Shown piece after piece: positions 32,889 to 41,030 of a stretch of 64,000 bases of DNA. The stretch lies in contig DATAVR010000099.1 of assembly GCA_036267635.1 (NCBI GenBank), positions 62,001 through 126,000 of the forward strand. The letters run 5' to 3'. Under the pieces are notes generated by a model. That model had not been told where the DNA came from. It did not search any database and saw only the letters and a list, made by a program, of their open reading frames with translations. The DNA comes from JADGRB01 sp036267635 (lineage in GTDB: Bacteria; Myxococcota_A; Polyangia; Fen-1088). The position numbers and the translations under genes are program-made. The stretch's first letter is position 1. Each line of letters opens with the position of its first letter.

Positions 32889-34291
32889 AAACCTTCGCCG
32901 ATCGCGCGGCCGAACGTGGCCCGCGCCTTGGCCAGCTCGAATGTGCCGAGCGCCATCCGAATTTCAGCGTCGGTGCGCAATGACTCCGCGTCGGCCAGCT
33001 CGACGCTGGTGCCGAGCCCGGCCTTGAAGCGCGCGTCGGCCTGCGCGTAGTTGGCGCCCGCAGCTTCCTGTTCGCGCTGCAAGGCGGGGAGCGCCTGTCT
33101 GGCCACGTCGACCGCCAGGTAGGCCCGCTCCACGTCGGAGACGACCGCCTGGCGCGAAAGATCGATCTCGTCTCGGCGGACCTCCTCGCCGGCCTTCGAG
33201 GCGCGCGCACGGGCGCCCACCGTCGGATCGAGGAGCGGCCAGCTCAGAATCAACCCCGCGTCCCAGTTGGGGACGCTGGGGAGAAAGCCGCCGCCGGTCG
33301 GAATCTCGGCCACCCCCCCGCCCGCCGGGCGCGAGGGGTCGGCGCCGCCCGCGCGCCCCGACAGCGTGGCGGTCAGGCGCAGGTCGGGGCGTTCCAGCGC
33401 GGAGATGGCGCGGGTCTGCTCTTCTTGCGCGCGCAGCCGTGCCACCGCCTCGGCAAGGCGCGGATCCTTCGCCTCGGCGCGCGCCAGCGCCTCCCCAATC
33501 GCGGGGAGATCCGGCGGCATCGCCGGCGCGTCCGCCGCGTCGAGCGCCGGCTCCGGCGAGCCGATCGCCGCCGCCAACACCACTTCGGCCGCCGACAATC
33601 CGCCGCGTGCCCGGATACGCCCAGTGTCGAATCGGGTCAGGTCGGCCTCGGCGCGCGTCAGGTCGATCGGCGAACGGAGTCCCGACCTGACGCCAGCCTG
33701 CGCGAAGTCGCGGTGGACCTTCGCTCTTTGATAGGCCTCCTCCGCCGCGCGCAAGATCGACTTCGCGGCGTTGACCGCGAAGTACGCCTCGCCGACGCCG
33801 AGCTCGACGTCGAGGCGGATCGCGTCGGCCGCATGCGCGGCGACCGTGATCGCGGCATCCGCCGCAGCCTCTTCCGCGGCGATCCGTCCGAAGTCGAACA
33901 GCTCCTGCTTGGCGCCGATGCCGGCCAGGGTCGACGGATGCGGGGCCCAGGAGGCGCTGCTGGCGGTCGTGCTCGGCGTCCCGCCGATGCGTGGAATGTC
34001 GAGCGCGCCGGTGGTGATGTACGAGGCAGTCGTGTTATTGGCCGTCCCCTCGAAGAGCTCCCCGACCAGACCAGCGGACGGATACCACGCGGCGCGCGGC
34101 ACGCTGGCGCTTGCCTGCTGCTCCGCCAGCCCGGCCAGTGCGGCGCGCACCGCAGGTTGATGGGCACGCGCGTAGGCGAGCGCCTGAGGGAGCGTGACCA
34201 CCGGGATCCCGTTTTGGGCCAGAGCCTGAGCCGAGACACCGAAAACCATGACTGCCCCGAGCACAACCCGCCGACAATTAGGGACCCACAT
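32885..34291 (-). CDS. TolC-family outer-membrane efflux protein
   Basis: 468 residues from ATG 34291, preceded by GAAAGG; the longer frame upstream is not protein-like. A signal peptide (VVLGAVMVFGVSAQALAQ) is followed by VTLPQALAYARAHQPAVRAAL, the standard opening of outer-membrane efflux proteins, then two alanine-rich helical halves each ending with the small-residue turn (AGVRSGLRSPIDLTRAEAD and ARFKAGLGTSVELADAES). It is the first gene of the outer-membrane factor, adaptor, pump operon. Its 176-bp divergent upstream region contains two GGGAA/TTCCC palindromes. Confidence 0.92.
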   Translation of the reverse strand: MWVPNCRRVVLGAVMVFGVSAQALAQNGIPVVTLPQALAYARAHQPAVRAALAGLAEQQASASVPRAAWYPSAGLVGELFEGTANNTTASYITTGALDIPRIGGTPSTTASSASWAPHPSTLAGIGAKQELFDFGRIAAEEAAADAAITVAAHAADAIRLDVELGVGEAYFAVNAAKSILRAAEEAYQRAKVHRDFAQAGVRSGLRSPIDLTRAEADLTRFDTGRIRARGGLSAAEVVLAAAIGSPEPALDAADAPAMPPDLPAIGEALARAEAKDPRLAEAVARLRAQEEQTRAISALERPDLRLTATLSGRAGGADPSRPAGGGVAEIPTGGGFLPSVPNWDAGLILSWPLLDPTVGARARASKAGEEVRRDEIDLSRQAVVSDVERAYLAVDVARQALPALQREQEAAGANYAQADARFKAGLGTSVELADAESLRTDAEIRMALGTFELAKARATFGRAIGEGL

Positions 34292-34368
34292 GCCTTTCGC
34301 CCGAGGTATCGAGCACGTCCCATGCCAGTGACGATCCCGGTGCTTGACCGGGCCGACATCGCGCCGCT

Positions 34369-34404
34369 GGGAAGAATTCCCTCCGCCGCCGGGAAAAAAT
34401 TCCC
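34369..34404. promoter_or_regulatory. Tandem operator-like palindromes between efflux operon and TPR gene
   Basis: GGGAA-GAA-TTCCC (34369-34381) and GGGAA-AAAA-TTCCC (34391-34404) have identical 5-bp arms and centres about 22 bp apart, two helical turns. They lie 78 bp upstream of the TolC-family start and 64 bp upstream of the TPR start. Confidence 0.6.
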
Positions 34405-34467
34405 GCTTGTTCGACCAGGTCGCGAGCCCAGCCGCGCGCCCCCCGTGGCGTGGTACCAATTTCGCTG

Positions 34468-36018
34468 ATGCGCGCGCTCGGCCGATGCCTGTTGATCGCG
34501 GCGATTCTCGCCTCCGCGCAAGGCGCCTCGGCCGTCGAAAAGCGACCGACCGCGGCCGAGGAGGCGGAGATTCGCGGGCTCGAGAAGGAGCTCACCGGCC
34601 TTCAGATCAAGCAGGCCTACCTCGCCGCCATCCCGATCGCGCGCAAGCTCTACGAGCTGCAACGCGAAGCGACCGGCGCCGACTCACGGGCCGCGCGCTC
34701 CCGCCAGAACGTCCTCGGGACGATGCTCCAGAGCGCAGGCCGCACCACCGACGCATTGGTGATCTACGAAGAGATGTTACGCACCGCCGAGGCCCAGTAC
34801 GGCCGCGCGTCACGCGAGACGATGCAGTCGCTCGGTTCCATCAACAGCGTCTACTGGTCCCAGAGCCGCTACGACGACGCCTATCCGGTGATGCAGCGGA
34901 TGCTGGAGATCACCAGGAAGCTCGACGGCGAGCAGAGCCAGATGTACGCGAACCAGCTCTCCCAGCTCGGGACCCTGTTCAACATGCGCAGCGAGTTCTC
35001 GGCGGCGCACACGGCGGTGTTCCAGCAGGCGATCAAGGACTCGACGAAGCTGCTCGACCCGTCGGTCCTGACCCACGTGACCCGGCTGCACGAGATCGAG
35101 GCCGATCGCGAGGGGATGGTGATGGCCTTCCTGGCCGGCTACCAGCCGCGCGGCGGGATCGAGTTCATGGAGCTGATGGGGAAACAGAGGGAGATCCCCA
35201 AGCACCTCGATCACCCGACGTTCCAGGAGCGAATCGACTACCTGACCGATTTTTGGACCAACGACGTGAGGTACGCCTTCGTCTCGTTCAAGCTCGGCGT
35301 GGCGGCGATGGATCGCGGCGACCAGCTGGAAGAGAGCGACCTGCCGGCGGCGGTCGCCGCGTACCAGGCAGCCACCGAGCACTTCAAGCGCTTTCACACC
35401 ATGCTGCCGTCGCTGAAGGAGGCGATGAACGATCTCGGCGTCGCTTACACCAAGCTCGGCGTGCTGGCGATGGACCGCAACGACTCGCCGCTTGGCCGCT
35501 GGCAGACCCGCTTCTCGCTCGAGCGCGAGTCGTCGGTGAAGTACGCCGACCTGGTCGGCGACGAAGGGGCGCGCCACTCGCGCCGGCTCGACCGGGCACG
35601 ACTGCCGTCGCAGCTGCGCGACGCCATCGCCTCTTTCAAGGAGGCGCTGGCCGACGACGAGGACTACAACAAGGCGCGGCTCAACCTGGCGGCCGCCTAC
35701 CTGGCCGCCGGTCAGCTCGACAACGCCAGCGCCATGCTCGGCAAGATCGTGGCGCAGCCCGACGTCACCTCGGGGGACGTCGAGCTCCTGCGCGGGGTGG
35801 CGTTCGCCGAAGCGAAGGAGTACGAGGCGGCCCGGCTGGCCTTCGAGCACGCCGAGGGATTCCCCGCCAACCGGCGCGCCGCGCTCTACAACCGCGCCAA
35901 GGCCATGGAGCTCGGCGGCAAGAAGGCCGACGCCAAGAAGGCCTATCAGCAGTACGCGGTCGTCTTCCCCGGCGGCCCCTGGGCCAAGGCCGCCGAGACG
36001 GCGGCCGCCAAGCTCTGA
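34468..36018 (+). CDS. TPR-repeat periplasmic protein
   Basis: 516 residues from ATG 34468 with a signal peptide (MRALGRCLLIAAILASAQGASA). Tetratricopeptide-type helices occupy about 30-190 (TDALVIYEEMLRTAEAQYG, DDAYPVMQRMLEITRKLDG) and 290-516 (LRDAIASFKEALADDEDYNKARLNLAAAYLAAG, with GQLDNASAMLGKI and GGKKADAKKAYQQYAVVFPGG). The middle part is helical and unrecognised. Such proteins act as scaffolds. It is transcribed away from the efflux operon through a shared promoter region and ends 18 bp before the convergent ExbD/TolR gene, so a link to either is uncertain. Confidence 0.75.
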   Translation: MRALGRCLLIAAILASAQGASAVEKRPTAAEEAEIRGLEKELTGLQIKQAYLAAIPIARKLYELQREATGADSRAARSRQNVLGTMLQSAGRTTDALVIYEEMLRTAEAQYGRASRETMQSLGSINSVYWSQSRYDDAYPVMQRMLEITRKLDGEQSQMYANQLSQLGTLFNMRSEFSAAHTAVFQQAIKDSTKLLDPSVLTHVTRLHEIEADREGMVMAFLAGYQPRGGIEFMELMGKQREIPKHLDHPTFQERIDYLTDFWTNDVRYAFVSFKLGVAAMDRGDQLEESDLPAAVAAYQAATEHFKRFHTMLPSLKEAMNDLGVAYTKLGVLAMDRNDSPLGRWQTRFSLERESSVKYADLVGDEGARHSRRLDRARLPSQLRDAIASFKEALADDEDYNKARLNLAAAYLAAGQLDNASAMLGKIVAQPDVTSGDVELLRGVAFAEAKEYEAARLAFEHAEGFPANRRAALYNRAKAMELGGKKADAKKAYQQYAVVFPGGPWAKAAETAAAKL

Positions 36019-36036
36019 CGGCGGCCGCTCGGCAGC

Positions 36037-36513
36037 TCACCCTGGCGCGGCGTCGAGCAGCGACACGGCGGGGAAGCCGGCGGTCATCACCGCGTCCATC
36101 GTCTTCACCAGCGTGTCGAACACGATCCCGTCCTCCGAGATGATCTGCACGTCGGTCTTGTCGGGGTACGAGCGCTTGACCGCGCGCAGCTCGTCCTCGA
36201 GACGCGCGTAGTCGAGCGAGGGCCGGACGCCGCCGGTCTTGAGCGGGATCGGCTTTTGGTTCGCCTTCACGATCAAGTTGAACCCGCCGTCGTGAACGGC
36301 CACGGCGATCCGGGTCTCGTCGACCGCGGTCTGCGAGTCGAGCTCGCCCTGCCCCTTCTGCTCGACCTGCAGGCGGGCAAGCTGCGTCCAGACGGCGGTG
36401 ATCAGGAGAAACGCCACCATGCAGGTGAGCAGATCGATGTACGGGACCAGGTTCAGATCGGCGTGGAGCGGCTTTTTTCGGTCGCCGCCCCCGCCGTCGA
36501 TGATGACAGCCAT
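36037..36513 (-). CDS. ExbD/TolR-type proton-channel subunit (orphan)
   Basis: 158 residues from ATG 36513 with a strong GGAGGT ribosome-binding site. One transmembrane helix (about 26-46) reads NLVPYIDLLTCMVAFLLITA and carries the conserved intramembrane Asp that conducts protons with ExbB/TolQ. The periplasmic part ends with the TolR-like fold YPDKTDVQIISEDGIVFDTLVKTMDAVM. Such subunits energise outer-membrane transport or envelope constriction. No exbB, tolQ or second exbD gene lies nearby in the window, so its partner must be encoded elsewhere. Confidence 0.85.
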   Translation of the reverse strand: MAVIIDGGGGDRKKPLHADLNLVPYIDLLTCMVAFLLITAVWTQLARLQVEQKGQGELDSQTAVDETRIAVAVHDGGFNLIVKANQKPIPLKTGGVRPSLDYARLEDELRAVKRSYPDKTDVQIISEDGIVFDTLVKTMDAVMTAGFPAVSLLDAAPG

Positions 36514-36691
36514 GGGGACCTCCGAAGTTGAAAACGCGGCGCCGCTGATTTCCCGGGGACTACTGATGAAGAGACACCGCGCCACGGTCGGGGTTCCCAC
36601 TTCTCCCCGCGGCCCCTCCTCTGTTCGCCTACACAGCGTCACCGAGCCGTGGCGGGGGTCGGATGCGACGTAACGGATCCTGACGGTGGCG

Positions 36692-36748
36692 CCCTCAACC
36701 GCCGCCTCCACGTGGGCACCGGCTTTGCTTTTGTCGAACGGTTGAGGG
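36692..36748 (+). promoter_or_regulatory. 10-bp inverted repeat that includes the CotH ribosome-binding site
   Basis: CCCTCAACCG (36692-36701) is exactly complementary to CGGTTGAGGG (36739-36748), whose GAGG is the ribosome-binding site of the ATG at 36753. If the message starts upstream, this pairing would hide the site. The remainder of the 239-bp divergent gap shows no other clear structure. Confidence 0.5.
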
Positions 36749-36752
36749 ACGC

Positions 36753-38237
36753 ATGCAACGCACGCCTTTGGCCTGGAAGACCCTGTTCGTCTTGGGAGCC
36801 GTCTGCTTCAGCTGCGGCGGGTCATCAGCTCGCGTGGGCGGGGTCGACCCGCCGCCCAGTCAGGAGACAGGAAACGGAGGCGCCGGCGCAACCCAAGGCG
36901 ACGCCGGCGCGGCGGGAACTGGCGGCGCCAGCGGCGGGGCGGCCGACGCCGGGAATCCTCTCGCCTGCTCGGATCTCTTCGACCAGGGGAGCCTCCAGAC
37001 CTACGACTTCGACATCAGCGCCGATCAGCTGGCGGCCATCGACACCGAGTTCCACAATCTGACCGCGCTCGAGAGCGGGATCGACTTCGCGACCTATCAT
37101 CCGATCACCTTTCACCTCAACGGCGAGACGGTCTCGAACGCCGAGATCAAGCTGCACGGGCAGTCGTCCTGGGACCAGACCGTCACGCTCGACGGCGACC
37201 GCGCCAAGATGCAGTTCGACGTGTCGTTCGATCAGATCGACCCGATGGGCGCGTTCCACGGGGTCAGCAAGCTGGTCTTCGACATGCCGCGCGACGACTG
37301 GACCTTCATGCACGATCGGCTGTCGCAAGCCTGGCTGCGGCAGGTCGGGGTCATGGCCCCCTGCTCGGCCAGCGCGTTGCTGAACGTCAACGGCAGCTAC
37401 TACGGCCTCTACGTGCTGGAGCAGGGGGTGGGGAACGGGACGGTGGCCGCCTTCTTCCCCGCCAACCCGAGCGGCGATCTCTGGAAGGGGGGCGTTCAGG
37501 CGGAGACCAACACCGCCAGCCCGAACACCAAGCGGCTCAAGATGTTCGACAGCGCCAAGGATCTCGCGACGCTGGCGACGATCATGGACATCCCCAATTC
37601 GCTCACCTCGTGGGCCGCGGAGGCGATGATCAACGACGCCGACGGCTACTACAACGGCTCGCACAACTTCTATCTCTATGACCAGGGCGCGGCGGGCTAT
37701 CTCTTTCAGCCGCAGGACACCGACTCGACGTGGGACTGGCTGGACACCTTCGACCTCCCCGGCGCCAAGGACCACCCGATCTACTGGTGGTCGAGCCGCG
37801 GGCAGCCGGCGCCGACGCCGGGGGACAAGTGGCTGATCGTCCTCGGCGACGCGAGCGAACGGGTCCACTACGCCGACGCGATCGCGGGACTGCTCGCCAA
37901 GTGGGACGTGACGCAGATTCAGGCGTGGATCGACAGCTGGTCGCAGCAGATCAACGCCGCCGCCACCAGCGACCCACACGCCTGGGCGACTGCCGCCCAG
38001 ATCCAGAAAGCGACCCAGACCGCCCGCGACATCGTCCCGCAGCGTGCGGCCTATCTGCAGAGCTTCGTCGACTGCGAGCACGGCGTCGCCGGCGCCGCCA
38101 CGGACGCCGACGGCGACGGCTACAACTGGTGCGACGAGTGCGACGACAGCGATCCCAACGTTCACCCGGGCGCCCAGGAGATCTGCGGCAACGGCATCGA
38201 CGACGACTGCAACGGCTTCGTCGACGACGGCTGCTGA
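36753..38237 (+). CDS. CotH-family kinase-like lipoprotein with MopE-type metal-binding tail
   Basis: 494 residues. The leader (MQRTPLAWKTLFVLGAVCFSC) ends in a Cys followed by a Gly/Ala-rich linker to about residue 70, consistent with a lipoprotein although the lipobox is imperfect. The CotH core (about 75-420) has AEIKLHGQSSWDQ, KLVFDMPRDDWTFMHDRL, YYGLYVLEQ and FQPQDTDSTWDWLD, where the DTDSTWDW acids would bind metal. CotH proteins are atypical kinases of spore coats and surface proteins. A C-terminal module (about 450-494) DADGDGYNWCDECDDSDP and PGAQEICGNGIDDDCNG is the MopE-like putative metal-binding motif common on surface proteins of myxobacteria. The combination suggests a surface protein. 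Confidence 0.88.
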   Translation: MQRTPLAWKTLFVLGAVCFSCGGSSARVGGVDPPPSQETGNGGAGATQGDAGAAGTGGASGGAADAGNPLACSDLFDQGSLQTYDFDISADQLAAIDTEFHNLTALESGIDFATYHPITFHLNGETVSNAEIKLHGQSSWDQTVTLDGDRAKMQFDVSFDQIDPMGAFHGVSKLVFDMPRDDWTFMHDRLSQAWLRQVGVMAPCSASALLNVNGSYYGLYVLEQGVGNGTVAAFFPANPSGDLWKGGVQAETNTASPNTKRLKMFDSAKDLATLATIMDIPNSLTSWAAEAMINDADGYYNGSHNFYLYDQGAAGYLFQPQDTDSTWDWLDTFDLPGAKDHPIYWWSSRGQPAPTPGDKWLIVLGDASERVHYADAIAGLLAKWDVTQIQAWIDSWSQQINAAATSDPHAWATAAQIQKATQTARDIVPQRAAYLQSFVDCEHGVAGAATDADGDGYNWCDECDDSDPNVHPGAQEICGNGIDDDCNGFVDDGC

Positions 38238-38273
38238 GCCCCGCCCGCCCGTTCTACGACCGCCCGCGGTGGC

Positions 38274-39716
38274 CTATGGAAAAGAGGCCGGCTGGAACAG
38301 ATCCGAAAGATCGTTGTTGCCCGTCACCGTCGGCAAGATGGGCAGCCCGAAGATCTCGTCGATCGACTTGGTGAACGATCCGTGGGTGTAGGTTACCGAG
38401 CCGGTGTACCCCGTCTTGACGCCGGGACCGATGGCGACGAAGGGCATGAGCGGGCCCCCCCCTTCGGGCTCGTCCCACATGATGAACAGGACGCCCTGGT
38501 GCGCGTTCACGAAGTCGACGATCGGCGGCAGGTTGGCCGACAGCCAGGCGTCGCCCGCGGCGATCACGTTGGACGACGGGCAGCTCGAGTCGCCGTGCAT
38601 GTCGTTGCAGACGTTGGGGGTGACGAAGTTGTATTGCGCGACCGACCCCGCAGCCAGCGCCTGACCGAAGGCGGCCGTCGTATAGGCCTGATGGTGGGCG
38701 GCGCAGGCGGCGTTGCTCGCCGACGGTGGGCTGCCCGACACGTCCTGGAAGAAGACGAATGGATCGTGCTTGGCGGCGTAGAACCCAGACGAATGAACCG
38801 GGCAGGCGCCGGTCGAGCCGTTCAGCCCTTCCTGAAAGCTCATCCAGCTGACCGCGGGCGACGCGGCCGCCATCTGGGTGACGAGGTGCGCGGTCGACTT
38901 GGTGCTGTTGCTGGCCGATGGATCGCTGTCGGTGGTGAACGTGGCGTCGGAGAACGTGTTGGTCCCGGCCTCCATCCAGACGTAGTGCGGCTCGCTGGGG
39001 ATGGCGTCCGGCAGCGGATCGTTGAACGCCGCCGCGTGCGCGTACTTGGAGATGAGCCCGTTGAGGTAGGGGGCGTCGCTGCTGCCGTAGACGGACTGCG
39101 CCGCCTCGTTCTCCATCGCCACCACGAAGACGTACTTGATCGGTCCGCCGGCCGGATTGGTGGTCACCGGCGTTCCCCCAGCGCCGGTCGCGCTGCCAGC
39201 GCCGGTCGCGCTGCCGGCTCCGGTCGCGCCGCCCGCTCCGGTCGCGCCGCCCGTGCTGATCGGCGGCGTGGTGGTCGTCGCGGTCCCCCCGCTGCCTGTC
39301 GTGCTGCCGGTGCCGATCGTGCTACCCGCGCCGGTCGTGCCGCCCATGCTGGTCGGCGGCGTGGTCGTCGTCGTGGTTCCCCCGCTGCCGGTCGATCCCG
39401 CGGATGCCGCGCCGCCGCTCCCCGGCGCTCCAGCTTCGGACGAGGGCGCGCCAGAGCCCGCCGCGCCTCCCTCGGATGAGGTCGGTGCGGTCGGTCGCCC
39501 GGCAGCGCCGCCGGTGGCGGCCGTCTGCTTGCTCGAGCTGCCCCCCGAGCCGCCGCTGGCCCCCGGATCGATCTCGCTGTCGCCCGAACCGCCGTCGAGC
39601 GCCCCTCCCGCGCCCGCGCCCGAGCTGCAGCTCATCGTCAGCGATAGGCCGACCGGGAGCAGCGTGGACAGGAGAAGAGAGAGGACATTGCTGTGCTTCG
39701 CTTTGGAGCGTGACAT
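38274..39716 (-). CDS. Phosphoesterase-family lipoprotein (acid phosphatase/phospholipase C-like)
   Basis: 480 residues from ATG 39716 after AAGGA; the 113-residue extension upstream is not credible. The leader ends LTMSCSSG, and residues 30-190 form a Gly/Ser/Thr/Ala linker with repeated GATGAG and TTTTPP blocks. The catalytic domain begins IKYVFVVAMENEAAQSVYG (about 192-210), the opening of the phosphoesterase family (phospholipase C, AcpA), with PHYVWMEAGT, CNDMHGDSSC and FIMWDEPEGGG as further conserved blocks holding likely metal ligands. It would release phosphate from surface or environmental phosphoesters. It converges with the CotH gene. Confidence 0.85.
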   Translation of the reverse strand: MSRSKAKHSNVLSLLLSTLLPVGLSLTMSCSSGAGAGGALDGGSGDSEIDPGASGGSGGSSSKQTAATGGAAGRPTAPTSSEGGAAGSGAPSSEAGAPGSGGAASAGSTGSGGTTTTTTPPTSMGGTTGAGSTIGTGSTTGSGGTATTTTPPISTGGATGAGGATGAGSATGAGSATGAGGTPVTTNPAGGPIKYVFVVAMENEAAQSVYGSSDAPYLNGLISKYAHAAAFNDPLPDAIPSEPHYVWMEAGTNTFSDATFTTDSDPSASNSTKSTAHLVTQMAAASPAVSWMSFQEGLNGSTGACPVHSSGFYAAKHDPFVFFQDVSGSPPSASNAACAAHHQAYTTAAFGQALAAGSVAQYNFVTPNVCNDMHGDSSCPSSNVIAAGDAWLSANLPPIVDFVNAHQGVLFIMWDEPEGGGPLMPFVAIGPGVKTGYTGSVTYTHGSFTKSIDEIFGLPILPTVTGNNDLSDLFQPASFP

Positions 39717-39778
39717 GTCCTTGGGTACGGACGGGGACCGCGGGTCGGACGTATCGGCCGCCCGCGCCGCTCGAGCGC

Positions 39779-40474
39779 CTAGAAGAGCTCGCCGAGCTTC
39801 GTGATCTGGTCGAAGGAGCTCTGCAACCAGACCTTCACCCGCTGGCGTTCGATCCGCGAAAACGTCTCGGGCGTCGTGGTCCCGTGGATGGCCGCCCAGA
39901 AGCTGACGTCGAAACGATCGATCTTCTGCATCACCGCCGGGTTGAGCTCGGGGAGCTCGAGGATGGCGGCGCCCAACCGCTCCGCCTCCGCGCGGGTCGG
40001 CGACTGGTCGAACAACGTGAAGGCCGTCCCGCGCCCGGCGTTCTTCACCACGCAATACTTGGCCTTGTCTCGGTAGCGGGCCAGCTGGCGCCCGAGCGTG
40101 ATCACCGCGTCCTTGCCGTCGTCGATGACGTGCCAGAACACCACCTTCACCCCGCTCTCGGCGGCGAGCTCGAAGATCCCCGCCTCGTCGATCCAGGCGC
40201 CCAGCAGCCGGTCGCTCTGGGCGGGCATGTCGACCACCACCCGCCGCTCCGTTTCGGTCGCCAGCTCCAGGAGCTGATCGGCGCTGGCGAAGTCGGTCAG
40301 ATCGATGGGCCGGACGTAGTCGGCGTAGAAACGGACCAGCGCGCCGTGCGAGCCGTCGGCGTCAGCCAGCGCGAACGGCATCGCGCGGTCGATGCAGTAC
40401 TGCGCGCAGAGGCGCGCCACCACCGATTTTCCGACGCCGCCTTTCTCGCCACCGATGAAATGAATCGTGCTCAT
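39779..40474 (-). CDS. ParA/MinD-like P-loop ATPase
   Basis: 231 residues. The deviant Walker A GGEKGGVGKSVVARLCA (8-24) is typical of ParA/MinD proteins. ALADADGSHGALVRFYADY holds the Walker A' region and VVVDMPAQSDRLLG the Walker B. The C-terminal half (KAKYCVVKNAGRGTAF, AILELPELNPAVM, FWAAIHGTTT) resembles mobilisation or CobQ-type members more than chromosome ParA, and no parB or plasmid gene is adjacent. The function is unassigned. A TAGACT hexamer 8 nt before the ATG suggests a leaderless message. It does not appear to be co-transcribed with the downstream phosphoesterase gene, 62 bp away, but this is uncertain. Confidence 0.75.
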   Translation of the reverse strand: MSTIHFIGGEKGGVGKSVVARLCAQYCIDRAMPFALADADGSHGALVRFYADYVRPIDLTDFASADQLLELATETERRVVVDMPAQSDRLLGAWIDEAGIFELAAESGVKVVFWHVIDDGKDAVITLGRQLARYRDKAKYCVVKNAGRGTAFTLFDQSPTRAEAERLGAAILELPELNPAVMQKIDRFDVSFWAAIHGTTTPETFSRIERQRVKVWLQSSFDQITKLGELF

Positions 40475-40482
40475 GGGGCGGC

Positions 40483-40488
40483 AGTCTA
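40483..40488 (-). promoter_or_regulatory. -10-like TAGACT, leaderless start of 40474
   Basis: TAGACT on the minus strand ends 8 nt before the ATG at 40474; the spacer GCCGCCCC has no ribosome-binding site. Confidence 0.5.
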
Positions 40489-40541
40489 CCCGCGGTCTAT
40501 TTCCGGCGGAGGACGATAATGTTTCGATTCGACGGAGGAGG

Positions 40542-40982
40542 CTACCGGCCGGGCGCAGGCGCCGGGAGATCGGCCTCGCTCAACCCCAACGCCTTCAGCC
40601 ATTCGGGCGTCGGGGGGATGAGCTTGCGCGCGGCCAGATCAAAAAGCGCGATGGTGAACAGGGCCTCGCAGCAGAGGTTGCCGTCGGGGTCGTGGATCTG
40701 TTGCACCACCCGGCCGATCTTCCCGAGGTACGACTCCATCCAGGTCTTGATGACGATCCGCTGGCGATTCCGGAGCTCGCGTTGAAACTTCAGGTTGATC
40801 TCGAGGATGGTGGGACCGATCCGCCGCCGCACCACTTCGTCCAGGCCGTAGCCGTTGCGGGTGACGAGATCCCACCGTGCCTCTTCGAAGATCTCGAGGT
40901 ACTTGGCGTTGTTGACGTGCCCAAAGGTGTCGAGGTGCTGCTCGCGGATGACGAGCTCGTAATCGTGTGCGCGGCCGAGCAT
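40542..40982 (-). CDS. Acyl-CoA thioesterase, hot-dog fold (YbgC/FadM type)
   Basis: 146 residues. YELVIREQHLDTFGHVNNAKYLEIFEEARW contains the D-x3-G-H-V-N-N motif of 4-hydroxybenzoyl-CoA thioesterase-type enzymes, with the catalytic Asp at about residue 18. LEINLKFQRELRNRQRIVIKTW forms the central hot-dog helix and strand. Length is standard. It hydrolyses medium- or long-chain acyl-CoA or acyl-ACP. A GGAGG ribosome-binding site precedes the ATG and TAAGCT lies about 25 nt upstream. Confidence 0.88.
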   Translation of the reverse strand: MLGRAHDYELVIREQHLDTFGHVNNAKYLEIFEEARWDLVTRNGYGLDEVVRRRIGPTILEINLKFQRELRNRQRIVIKTWMESYLGKIGRVVQQIHDPDGNLCCEALFTIALFDLAARKLIPPTPEWLKALGLSEADLPAPAPGR

Positions 40983-41030
40983 GGCGAATCCTCCAGCCGC
41001 GAGCTTAGCGTCCTCGGCCTCCCGACCGGA

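Noticed and set aside
34344..36143. A 599-codon open frame on the plus strand overlapping the TPR gene
   Set aside because: Arg-rich, low-complexity translation; the TPR protein in the other frame has a signal peptide and clear repeats.
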